From the NCBI RefSeq assembly GCF_900129315.1, contig NZ_FQUS01000029.1, positions 1 through 33,706 on the forward strand: a stretch of 33,706 nt of DNA, read 5' to 3'. The stretch's first letter is position 1. Every line of letters starts with the position of its first letter. Below are positions 22,457 through 29,950 of this stretch, in pieces. The translations under genes and the position numbers were made by a program. The DNA comes from Fodinibius roseus. Its GTDB lineage: Bacteria; Bacteroidota; Rhodothermia; Balneolales; Balneolaceae. Under the pieces are notes generated by a model. The model ran no database searches, was not told the origin of the DNA, and saw nothing but the letters and a program-made list of their open reading frames with translations.

Positions 22457-23515
22457 ATGAAAACAATCAGATACGGCCTGTTACTTCTGCTACCCTTTGC
22501 TGTTTTCCTCTCGTTAAGGCCGCCCGATGCGGCGGCACAGGACACGATGCGCTACGAGTTTACGGAAAGGAAGATGGGCACGACGTTTAAGATTACGTTC
22601 TATGCTGGGGATGATTCCATCGCCCGGGCGGCTTCCGAACAGGCTTTCCGGCATGTGGACAAACTAAATGGTATTTTAAGTGACTATGAACCCGAAAGCA
22701 ATGTAAATAAGCTCTCCGCACGCTCGGGAAGCCGCAGGTTTTTCCCGGTTCACCCGGCCCTTTTCCGGGTGATCAGCAAGGCACAGGAAGTGTCCAGGGA
22801 AACCGATGGCGCTTTTGACGTTACGGCAGGCCCCTTTGTAAAGCTGTGGAGAGAGATACGGCGTTCGGATTCCCCCGAGCTCCCGTCAGCAAAGCAGCTC
22901 TGCACCTACCGCAAACGCGTGGGCTACCAGCATGTGAAACTCGACTCATCGGCAACCGCTGTAGCCCTGACCCGTCCCGGCATGCAGCTGGACTTCGGGG
23001 GTATTGCCAAGGGATACGCCGCTGACGAGATCCTGCGTATACTTCGGACCTTTGACATACGATCGGTACTGGTGGATGCCGGCGGAGATATCAGATTGGG
23101 CGACCCGCCGCCGGGCAAGAAAGGCTGGATCATCCGGATTCCGGCTCACAACGAAAAGGGCCGGCGCCACTGGACCACCCTGCAGCTGGCCAATCGCGCA
23201 GTAGCCACCTCCGGGGATCTTTTTCAGCACATCGATATCGACGGGAAGCGCTACTCCCATATTATCGATCCCCAGACGGGATTGGGCCTGACAAATCAGA
23301 GCATGGTTACTATTATCGCTCCCGATGGCATTACGGCGGATAGCTATGCCTCGGCCGTGAGCGTACTGGGAGCAGACCGGGGAATTTCCTTTATAGCATC
23401 CAAAACCGGCTGTGCTCTCCGAACTGAGTTCAAGAAAAAAGGAGAGGCCGATCGGATCAGCATACGCAAATCACCTGCCTTCGACCGGTTTAGAATCGAT
23501 ACTTCGTCGAAATAG
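22457..23515 (+). CDS. apbE: FAD:protein FMN transferase
   Basis: ApbE moves FMN from FAD to a threonine of partner proteins in the periplasm (for example Rnf or Nqr subunits), with magnesium. The 352-residue protein has a signal peptide (about 1-27, ending AAAQD), the MGTTFKITFYA start, and FDVTAGPFVKLW. The flavin/metal site DFGGIAKGYAADEI is followed by VDAGGDIRLG, SGDLFQHIDIDGKRYSHIID, PQTGLG and the ITADSYASAVSVLG block with the catalytic aspartate. Length is normal. No Rnf/Nqr partner is in the window. It is convergent with the FGE-like gene, with a hairpin terminator between. Confidence 0.93.
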   Translation: MKTIRYGLLLLLPFAVFLSLRPPDAAAQDTMRYEFTERKMGTTFKITFYAGDDSIARAASEQAFRHVDKLNGILSDYEPESNVNKLSARSGSRRFFPVHPALFRVISKAQEVSRETDGAFDVTAGPFVKLWREIRRSDSPELPSAKQLCTYRKRVGYQHVKLDSSATAVALTRPGMQLDFGGIAKGYAADEILRILRTFDIRSVLVDAGGDIRLGDPPPGKKGWIIRIPAHNEKGRRHWTTLQLANRAVATSGDLFQHIDIDGKRYSHIIDPQTGLGLTNQSMVTIIAPDGITADSYASAVSVLGADRGISFIASKTGCALRTEFKKKGEADRISIRKSPAFDRFRIDTSSK

Positions 23516-23518
23516 CAG

Positions 23519-23610
23519 GCCATGATCATCTGGCTCCCGGGAGCAGGATACGGGATAAATTCCCACTTACTGTACTGATCATGCCCAAAATAAGGTACCG
23601 GAACGGAACC
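23519..23610 (-). terminator. Palindromic terminator region between apbE and the FGE-like gene
   Basis: On the minus strand GGTTCCG-TTC-CGGTACC (23594-23610, one mismatch) is followed by TTATTTT, a likely terminator for the FGE-like gene. To its left CATGATCA (23521-23528) and TGATCATG (23576-23583) are inverted repeats that bracket the perfect 12-base palindrome GCTCCCGGGAGC (23533-23544), directly after the apbE stop. That pair may end apbE transcripts, though no T-tract follows. Confidence 0.5.
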
Positions 23611-23632
23611 ATGTCAAGAACCATTCTCTCCG

Positions 23633-24616
23633 TTAATAATCTTCCATGGCTTCCAGCCAGTACTCTTCTATCTTCTCTTGCGGAGGGGGACTTTCGGGAC
23701 GCACTAACCGGAACCCTACGAAAGGAGCATTCGTAAGCCACCAGAGACTTTTGGGCAGCTGCGGATCGTGCTGCTTCCATTTGGCCTGGGATCCACGTCG
23801 TTCTGCGCAACGTAATTTTACCGGCTCATCCTGCCAGCTGCCGCCCCGCAATGAACGGGGATACAACTCATCCGGTTTATGCCAGGGATTATCAGCCGTT
23901 TCACCCTTAAATTGCTCATAATAATCGGGATCATACTGATCCATGGTCCATTCCGCAACATTTCCGTGGATATCGAACAATCCGAGTGCATTGGGCTCCT
24001 TATTGCCTATTTTCTGATACCCGCCCTCGCTATTCTCTTCATACCAGGCGTATTTATCCAGCTTTCCGGGATCGTCGCCAAACGTATAGGTGGAATTGTT
24101 CCCGGCCCGGCACGCATACTCCCATTCGGCTTCGGTGGGCAATCGATAAAAATGACCCGTCTCAGCAGTGAGCCACTTGGCATACATCACGGCCGCATAC
24201 TGCGTCATATTAATAGCGGGATATCCATCACGTCCCATACCAAAGCTCATATCGATATAGGGTGGAGTCGGAAGTGAAACGGCATCGGCTTTGATATCGA
24301 CCTCTCCCCCGCCGGCAGCAGTTACATCCTCAATTTTCTCTTCTACGAACAAGTCGTACTGATCCCAGGTTATTTCATATTTCCCCATCCAGAAGTTGTC
24401 CACTGTTACCTTGTGTCGGGGACCTTCGTCCTCTTCGCGGCCGGGTTCATCTTCGGGACTCCCCATTAAAAAGGTGCCGCCTTCGACCGGTACCATCTCA
24501 ATTTGTTGATCCGATTCCGGAATTTGTTCTTCATAGGGGGCAAAGTCCTGACCTTCTGCCTGGATTGCGGTCCCTATTATAAAACTAATGAACAGTAAAA
24601 GACAACGGTATTTCAT
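23633..24616 (-). CDS. Secreted formylglycine-generating-enzyme-like (SUMF1) protein
   Basis: This 327-residue exported protein (signal peptide about 1-23, ending AEGQ) carries one FGE-sulfatase/SUMF1 C-type-lectin-like domain. Markers are MVPVEGGTFLMGSPEDEPGR, VTVDNFWMGKYEITWDQYD, YPAINMTQYAAVMYAKWL, YRLPTEAEWEYACRAG, GLFDIHGNVAEWTMDQYD, LRGGSWQDE and APFVGFRLVRP. The paired catalytic cysteines of true sulfatase-activating enzymes are not both present; only RCAERRG near the C-terminus has one. A binding or protein-partner role is more likely than formylglycine formation. It is monocistronic as far as seen; no sulfatase is nearby. Confidence 0.88.
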   Translation of the reverse strand: MKYRCLLLFISFIIGTAIQAEGQDFAPYEEQIPESDQQIEMVPVEGGTFLMGSPEDEPGREEDEGPRHKVTVDNFWMGKYEITWDQYDLFVEEKIEDVTAAGGGEVDIKADAVSLPTPPYIDMSFGMGRDGYPAINMTQYAAVMYAKWLTAETGHFYRLPTEAEWEYACRAGNNSTYTFGDDPGKLDKYAWYEENSEGGYQKIGNKEPNALGLFDIHGNVAEWTMDQYDPDYYEQFKGETADNPWHKPDELYPRSLRGGSWQDEPVKLRCAERRGSQAKWKQHDPQLPKSLWWLTNAPFVGFRLVRPESPPPQEKIEEYWLEAMEDY

Positions 24617-25029
24617 AAGGAAATAAAATATGGTTAAGTGATAGTCTTGCGATAACAGGCCCTGAGCTTAGCAAAGAAAAAAGCAAGATGCAATTTCAAA
24701 ATAAAGAAATCTGCCGGGCAGACGGACTACGTTATCAGATCTTGTCATATCGTTCGCATTTATGCCCTTGTTGAAGTATCTATTCGCCTGATCACAGCTA
24801 TGTAACGTATGGTGCTGTAACTTATTGGCCAGGAAATTAAAACGGCGGATCGGGAGGTTTATGCAAATACTGCGTTGAAGTTGCCCTGAAACGGTCTGGC
24901 GGCAGTGCCTTGTAGCTGGCGGGCCATTGACGGAGGAGGATGGCCTCATTTTATTCGAGGATGTAGCCCTCATTATTCCAGCGAAGACATAGCCCCATTT
25001 TCCAGGATATAACCAAACGTAATCAGTTA
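24617..25029. other. Intergenic region with a short tandem repeat and a decayed coding tail
   Basis: No intact gene. A 121-codon minus-strand frame (24668-25033) is open but has no domain and unusual composition. In another minus-strand frame from about 25000 to 24835 a tract reads RWNNEGYILE, one stop, then NEAILLRQWPASYKALPPDR and PPDPPF at its end, which looks like a decayed C-terminus. At about 24935-25012 are three imperfect copies of a roughly 25-base unit (minus strand CTGGAATAATGAGGGCTACA and its variants). A small stem TCTGCC-G-GGCAGA lies at 24710-24722. The FGE-like gene promoter is also here. Confidence 0.4.
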
Positions 25030-26073
25030 TCATTGATCGAAAGAGAGCATCATCTGCCAGTGATACGCTTGATAGGCCTCCAGCACTGTTGAGGGGAAAT
25101 TCGGGTGGTGCGGGGAATCGGGAAAATGCTGCGGCTCCAGGCAGAAAGTCGAATCAATGCCTGGCATCGGGTTCTGGCTTACATAGAACTGGAGTCCCGG
25201 TTCGGTCGTATAGAGTTTCAGGGACCGGCCGGATTCCGGCTCCTGTACCCCGGCGGCAAGATATAGCTGATTTTCTCCCTCTCCTACTCTTTTTCCTTTC
25301 CCTTCTTTACTTAATACAAAGTTATGGTCATAGCCGTCGGTATGCTCGAGGTAAGAGTGACCGGATTCCCGGTCCTTTCCTATGGGTTTGGGACTCCTGA
25401 AATCGAGGGGACTCCCTTCCACGTCCGCTATTTCTCCTGTAGGTATCAGATCGGCATCCACCGGGGTAAATTGCTCCGACCGGATCTCCAGCCGGTGACT
25501 ATCGACAGAACCGCCGTTATTTGCGCCATGCAGGTTATAATAGGCATGGTGTGACATATTCAAGATGGTCCGTTCATCCGATTCGGCCCGGTAGCTGAGA
25601 TGCAACTCATTTTGGTCGGTTAACCGGTAGGTGACCTTTACGCCTAGGTTGCCCGGATACCCTCCCTCCCCATCTACCGACCGGTACGACAGGTGGAGCG
25701 TCCGGGGATTCACCTGGTTGCCCCCCCATACAACCCGGTGAAATCCCGCGGGTCCCCCATGCAGGTGGTGCGCGCCTTCATTGGCCCGAAGCGAGTACTC
25801 CTGTCCGTCCACCGTTATCTTGCCGCTGGCAATACGATTAGCGTACCGGCCGATGACCGCCCCAAAATAGTTTTCCCGGTCATCCAAAAACGCTTCCATT
25901 GAACCGGGGCCAACAACGATATTATCAAAATTACCTTCCCGATCGGGCACCTTCAGCTCTACCAGACGAGCCCCGTAGTTCGTGACGGAAACTTTACACC
26001 CGTTGCTATTCGTGAGCGTATACAAGTTGACCGAACGATCGCCCAGGGTACCCTTAAAATCTGCTTTATTCAA
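25030..26073 (-). CDS. galM: Aldose 1-epimerase (mutarotase)
   Basis: GalM interconverts alpha and beta anomers of glucose and galactose. The 347-residue cytosolic protein has the whole galactose-mutarotase beta-sandwich. Markers are VTNYGARLVELKVPDR, FGAVIGRYANRIASGKITVD, the first histidine region HHLHGGPAGFHRVVWGG and SHHAYYNLHG with the second catalytic His. HTDGYDHNFVL with the aspartate and FCLEPQHFPDSPHHPNFPST with the catalytic glutamate follow. All catalytic residues fit E. coli GalM (346). No signal peptide. It starts with MNKADFKG; no sugar operon surrounds it, so it may be constitutive. Confidence 0.93.
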   Translation of the reverse strand: MNKADFKGTLGDRSVNLYTLTNSNGCKVSVTNYGARLVELKVPDREGNFDNIVVGPGSMEAFLDDRENYFGAVIGRYANRIASGKITVDGQEYSLRANEGAHHLHGGPAGFHRVVWGGNQVNPRTLHLSYRSVDGEGGYPGNLGVKVTYRLTDQNELHLSYRAESDERTILNMSHHAYYNLHGANNGGSVDSHRLEIRSEQFTPVDADLIPTGEIADVEGSPLDFRSPKPIGKDRESGHSYLEHTDGYDHNFVLSKEGKGKRVGEGENQLYLAAGVQEPESGRSLKLYTTEPGLQFYVSQNPMPGIDSTFCLEPQHFPDSPHHPNFPSTVLEAYQAYHWQMMLSFDQ

Positions 26074-26448
26074 TGGTATATGGTCTAATCCTGAAGTTAA
26101 GTGTCAGAGGATCTTGCAAAACCGGTCTTTTGACCGATTTCGGCGCTATCGGCCGGTTGAAGTTCTCACCTACCGGCTAAATGCCCCGGTTACAACCTTA
26201 CTGTGGAGGTGATTTGGTAGAAAAATAATCCTGGTTTTAAAGTCCTCTGTCAGTAAATTGCCTGCCTTTAAACGTTTGCATCAAAAAATAAAGGAATGGC
26301 AGAATAATACAAGAACCAATTACCAGCGCAATAACGAGTTGAACCAGGGTCGCGTCGGGTGCGGCCGCGTTGTAGAACGTCAGTGCGTGATACGTTTTTT
26401 GTGTTTACGCGCAATTTTTAGCAAACTACTCTTATGTGCAGAATGTGA
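26074..26448. other. Intergenic region upstream of galM, cruciform-like repeat
   Basis: An 88-codon plus-strand frame (26258-26524) is open but shows no protein-like features. At 26120-26158 AACCGG and CCGGTT flank CGGTC-TTTT-GACCG and CGAT..ATCG, giving alternative stems that could form a branched structure. It lies about 50 bases upstream of galM on the opposite side of its start, so an operator or a repetitive palindrome is possible. Beyond that I see nothing. Confidence 0.4.
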
Positions 26449-26601
26449 TTGTATTTTGGGCTTGTTCTTTCTGGATCAGGTGAAAAACTTGCCCTTGTAC
26501 AGCTACCAAAAGACGGCATGTTAACTCATGTTTCTGACCAACATCTTGGATTTCGCGTTGATGATCATGTGTTTGCGCTTCTTGAGCCAATTAAATTATA
26601 A
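26449..26601 (+). pseudogene. C-terminal fragment of a six-bladed propeller protein (copy 1)
   Basis: An open plus-strand tail of about 50 codons after a stop (26446-26448) reads GSGEKLALVQLPKDGMLTHV, then SDQHLGFRVDDHVFALLEPI and KL before a TAA at 26599-26601. It looks like the last blade of a six-bladed beta-propeller protein such as the intact one at 26975-28153, with the pattern 'G-E-K-L-A..V-x-L-P' and '(L)G..D-(D)-x-x..' at the end. The rest of the gene is missing or decayed upstream. By eye only, so the family assignment is tentative. Confidence 0.4.
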
Positions 26602-26917
26602 TGCGGGTTTTACAGAAATTCTATCGCAGTACGAGGTTTCCGGAAACGTAGCCTGCATTAAACGCCATGTTGATTGATGATGAAAACAGGCTTTCGGTCT
26701 CTACTATTGGCGGTGATAAAAAAATTACAAGTGGTGGATTCTTAATCGGGATGGAGAACTATTGGCAAAATTTAAACGACCGGGAAACCGATTGAACCGC
26801 GATGTCAGGACGCCTGGAATAATCGAAATAAAAACCGATTTTTTTTATGCTCGTGAGATTGATGAGCAAACCGGAGTGCAAGAAGTTGTCAGGTATAAAA
26901 TCGATATGAATATGTAA
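26601..26917 (+). pseudogene. Decayed six-bladed propeller gene fragment (copy 2)
   Basis: This C-terminal fragment of a second propeller gene is broken by an in-frame TAG (26649-26651) and a frameshift in a seven-A run (26718-26724). Before the shift it reads LQKFYRSTRFPET, stop, PALNAMLIDDENRLSVSTIG. After it KNYKWWILNRDGELLAKFKR leads to REIDEQTGVQEVVRYKIDMN and a TAA at 26915-26917. 'LIDDENRLWV', 'WWILNRDGELLA' and the ending '..EVVRYKI' are typical of the 6-bladed beta-propeller proteins of this phylum. It lies 57 bases ahead of the intact paralogue. Confidence 0.6.
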
Positions 26918-26974
26918 TTTCAGGGCGTATCAAGAAAGAAGCGAACAATAAATTTCAGATTACAATTTAATGTC

Positions 26975-28153
26975 ATGAAACTTAATATCCTCACCTCTCC
27001 TCCAAAATTATTCTGGGCGGCAGTCTATATCCTGCTTTTTGCCATAAGCGGATTTGTTTCAGATTTTGCACCTGAAAAGTTATCACTTTCTTTTGATGAA
27101 TCATTTTCTATCGGCGAAAATACGGGTGCAGATGCAAATTATTTTCTGGCATCACCTTATCAAATACGTACGGACAACCGGCAGAACATCTATATCGCAG
27201 AGGGACAGCAAAAAACGATAATGGTGTTTGGGCCACACGGCAAACATTTGCGATCCATCGGTCGATCGGGCAAAGGCCCGGGTGAGTTTCCTTCCGGACC
27301 CAGGTTCCATTTTAATAATGAAAATAAAATTGTGGCGCTTGATATGGTGAGTCAGCGCGTCACGTGGTTTTCAAAAAAAGGAGATATCCTCTCAGAGTAC
27401 GCTCCTTCGCAGTCGGGTATGGTGTGGTCGGAAAAGTTCTTTCAAACAGCGGATGGGAACTACATCATGCTAAAAAAACCCAGAGACATTGGGGAGAGTG
27501 ATCCCAGTAATTACCGGGAATACGTTTTTCATCGCTACAGTAAATCATTTGAAGATCATATCAATTTTTTTGGGAAGTTTGATCGCCTGGTGCCAAAATC
27601 CGACTCCAAGTTTGTTAATATGATAAGCAACCGCATAAATAGCGGGAATTTTGTAAAAACAGGGAAAAATTCCTTTTGGTATACCCCCGGTATTTATGAT
27701 GGAAAAGTTTATAAATTTGAAAATTCAGCAGATGAATGGAAGCTCGTTAATACATTTGATGGATACACGGATTGGGAGGAAGCGATAGTGGTGAATACGG
27801 AGGAGGATGGCAGCATGTCTATCGTTACCTATGGAGAGGAAGGACAGCAACGGTCGCGAGGCAAAATTAACAGCTATAGCATTGGCCTTGTACAAACAAA
27901 CGATGGGAAGGTCCTTCACTTCAGTGGTCAGCGCATGGCGAATAAAGATTCACTAAAGACCATGGTTGAGGTTTTTAATCCACAAGGAAACTTGATCGGA
28001 ACCGGCTCCTTTGATGAAATAGCGATTGACAGCAACCTTGCATATTTCTCATCCCACGATCCTGCCATTTGGATGGATGAAAAGAACCGGTTCTATTTTG
28101 TTGATTATGACGATGTGCCTGTGGTAAAAGTAGGTAAGATTGAGGGTTTATAA
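26975..28153 (+). CDS. Six-bladed beta-propeller protein, exported
   Basis: This 392-residue protein has an N-terminal signal or anchor (about 10-33) and NHL-like blades. Examples are YQIRTDNRQNIYIAEGQQKT then IMVFGPHGKHLRSIGRSGKG followed by PGEF, and EVFNPQGNLIGTG near the end with FYFVDYDDVPVVKVGKI. These match the 6-bladed beta-propeller (BF3164-like) proteins abundant in Bacteroidota envelopes. They have no known enzymatic activity and are thought to bind ligands or proteins. The start is the ATG at 26975, one of several near possibilities. It is downstream of two decayed relatives, so the locus was once a tandem array. Confidence 0.8.
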   Translation: MKLNILTSPPKLFWAAVYILLFAISGFVSDFAPEKLSLSFDESFSIGENTGADANYFLASPYQIRTDNRQNIYIAEGQQKTIMVFGPHGKHLRSIGRSGKGPGEFPSGPRFHFNNENKIVALDMVSQRVTWFSKKGDILSEYAPSQSGMVWSEKFFQTADGNYIMLKKPRDIGESDPSNYREYVFHRYSKSFEDHINFFGKFDRLVPKSDSKFVNMISNRINSGNFVKTGKNSFWYTPGIYDGKVYKFENSADEWKLVNTFDGYTDWEEAIVVNTEEDGSMSIVTYGEEGQQRSRGKINSYSIGLVQTNDGKVLHFSGQRMANKDSLKTMVEVFNPQGNLIGTGSFDEIAIDSNLAYFSSHDPAIWMDEKNRFYFVDYDDVPVVKVGKIEGL

Positions 28154-28712
28154 TTAATTAGCCACTTATTTGCCAAGCTCTCCCCCCTTATTGGGTTAAT
28201 GAAATTTTTATCCCGAATATCTCATATCATAGTCTCGTACAACAGCCTGTACGGCAGTTGACCGAAAAATTACCCGCCCCCCCAACGTTCACTTCTCTTT
28301 GCTGTGTTACTTCAAAAAAATTTCCCTGCCGGGCAGGGGTTTTGAAGTACTGTCTTCGACAGATTCCCTCCTTCTCAGCCACCTGGGATGAATCCGCACA
28401 CCATGAAATTCTACAAAGCGAACTCCCAATTGGCATACGCCTGCTCCGTCCGGTAGCTGTAGCTTCTGCGGCGACTGGCTGTTCACAGCCTGGCATAGGA
28501 GCAGAATTCTCCATAGATAATTGCATTTATCTATCTTAGCTACTTGCTCGAATAGTATCTCTGTTCGCTGACAGTCTTTAGTTTTTTTCTTGAAATCTTT
28601 GAAAAATGGGCGTATATGTAGTATTCGTTTAATATTTGTTAAACTCAATTCTTTCGAACGGTCGTACACGGGACACGGATACGGAAAACCTAAAGAAAAC
28701 ACGTAATAGGTA
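28154..28712. other. Intergenic region with a large double hairpin
   Basis: This 559-base gap lies between the propeller gene and the kinase operon. Frames open on both strands here (plus 28258-28539, minus 28227-28526) are not protein-like. The striking feature is the hairpin set at 28308-28362 (separate entry). The kinase promoter should lie between about 28560 and 28700, but no element is assigned. Confidence 0.4.
28308..28362. repeat. Large imperfect palindrome with adjacent small hairpin
   Basis: TACTTCAAAA (28308-28317) pairs perfectly with TTTTGAAGTA (28340-28349), enclosing CCCTGCC-G-GGCAGGG (28324-28338) with an AAATTT internal loop. One base later CTGTC-TTC-GACAG (28350-28362) forms a second stem. 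The inner CTGCCGGGCAG core also appears in the hairpin at 24710-24722. This may be a dispersed palindromic element (REP-like) or the terminator of the propeller gene, though no T-tract follows. Confidence 0.6.
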
Positions 28713-29939
28713 ATGGAACAGGAAATAAGGCAACAACTGGAAAAGTACAAGGGGATGATAGAACAGGCACCGATCGGTCTGGTGGAAGTTGATCGGGATG
28801 GCACGTTGATCGAAATTAATCTGGCAGGCGAAGAAATGCTCGAACCCATCATGGATATGGGGGCATTCGACGGGGACAACATATTTCCTGTTCTGGACTA
28901 TATGGCACCTGAAATGTCGGATAAGATTAAGTCATTTCCGGAACAGAACGGATTGGTATTTATACACGAACTCCACCGGTTTATCTTACCGGAAAACGAT
29001 GAAGAGCTCGAGAAATATTTTGATTTTTCCTGTAACAAATTATCCGACGACTGTCTCATAATCAGTATCGAGGATATGACGGAAAAGCTTCAAAAAGAGC
29101 AGCGGATGAGGGAGATCGAATTGGACCAGGCTATCATGCAGGGAAAATTCGAAATAGCTTCCAACGTATTGCATGATATCGGGAACGCCGTCGTTGGCTT
29201 CGGATCCCATCTGACCCGGGTTAAACGATTGTTGAGGCAGGATGAACTCAACACCCTTGAAAAGCTCGCCGACTTTTTCCGGGACCGGCAGTCTGCCGTG
29301 GCTGAAGCTTTAGGCAAAGAAAAAGCCGAGGCTTTGGCTGAAATGCTCCGGGGCATCATACAATCCCGAAAAAAACACCTCAATGAACTGGACTCGTCCA
29401 TTTCACAACAAATCCGTATCATCAGCCACATCCAGGAGGTACTGGACATACAACGCCAGTACATCAGGGGAGTAGACATTCAGGAACGACAGAAGGTAGT
29501 TCTCCCAAATATCATCACTGATTGCGTTTCCATGCTTTCCGCCTCCCTTGAAAAGCGGGGTATCACGCCCGCCATCGATATCGACTCTCAACTTCCTTCG
29601 TTGAAAGGGGATCGTACCAAGCTGATGCAGGTAATGTTGAATATTCTTAAAAACGCTATCGAGGCCAACGATGTCGAATCGGAAACGAATGAAATTTCCA
29701 TATCGATCAAGTCTCCCACACCTAATCTCCTGCAGATACAGATCACGGATAACGGAACCGGTTTCGACCCGAGCCTCGCCGAAAAGCTGTTCGAGCGCGG
29801 CTTCACTACCAAAAATTCCGGTACGGGGCTCGGCTTGTACAACTGCCGGATGATCGTGGAAAACCACGGCGGCACGATCGATATTCACAGCGACGGTCCC
29901 GGCAAAGGGGCGACCGTTCAAATTGATTTTAATCTTTAA
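28713..29939 (+). CDS. Soluble PAS-domain sensor histidine kinase
   Basis: This 408-residue kinase has no membrane segment, so it works in the cytoplasm. Residues about 10-125 form a PAS-like sensor (APIGLVEVDRDGTLIEIN, ending ISIEDMTEKL). A helical linker and the phospho-accepting His154 in NVLHDIGNAVVGF follow. This H-box belongs to the 'H-(D/N)-x-G-N' subgroup. The ATPase part has the N-box (LNILKNAIEAND), G1 DNGTGFD and G2 GTGLGLYNCR. It lies 11 bases before the receiver-kinase gene and is co-transcribed with it, so the likely phosphate acceptor is the receiver domain there. Signal unknown. Confidence 0.9.
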   Translation: MEQEIRQQLEKYKGMIEQAPIGLVEVDRDGTLIEINLAGEEMLEPIMDMGAFDGDNIFPVLDYMAPEMSDKIKSFPEQNGLVFIHELHRFILPENDEELEKYFDFSCNKLSDDCLIISIEDMTEKLQKEQRMREIELDQAIMQGKFEIASNVLHDIGNAVVGFGSHLTRVKRLLRQDELNTLEKLADFFRDRQSAVAEALGKEKAEALAEMLRGIIQSRKKHLNELDSSISQQIRIISHIQEVLDIQRQYIRGVDIQERQKVVLPNIITDCVSMLSASLEKRGITPAIDIDSQLPSLKGDRTKLMQVMLNILKNAIEANDVESETNEISISIKSPTPNLLQIQITDNGTGFDPSLAEKLFERGFTTKNSGTGLGLYNCRMIVENHGGTIDIHSDGPGKGATVQIDFNL

Positions 29940-29950
29940 ACCAGAACGTC

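Noticed and set aside
23633-24616. Active sulfatase-maturing enzyme
   Set aside because: The fold is there but the pair of catalytic cysteines is not, and no sulfatase gene lies nearby.
24668-25033. 121-codon minus-strand frame after galM
   Set aside because: Unusual composition, no family features, overlaps the galM stop and the short tandem repeat; a different frame there reads more protein-like but contains stops.
26258-26524. 88-codon plus-strand frame upstream of the propeller fragments
   Set aside because: Low-complexity cysteine-rich translation and overlap with a better propeller-like tail in another frame.
28227-28882. Minus-strand and plus-strand frames over the double hairpin
   Set aside because: Frames open because of the palindrome; translations lack any protein-like pattern and one runs antisense through the kinase gene.
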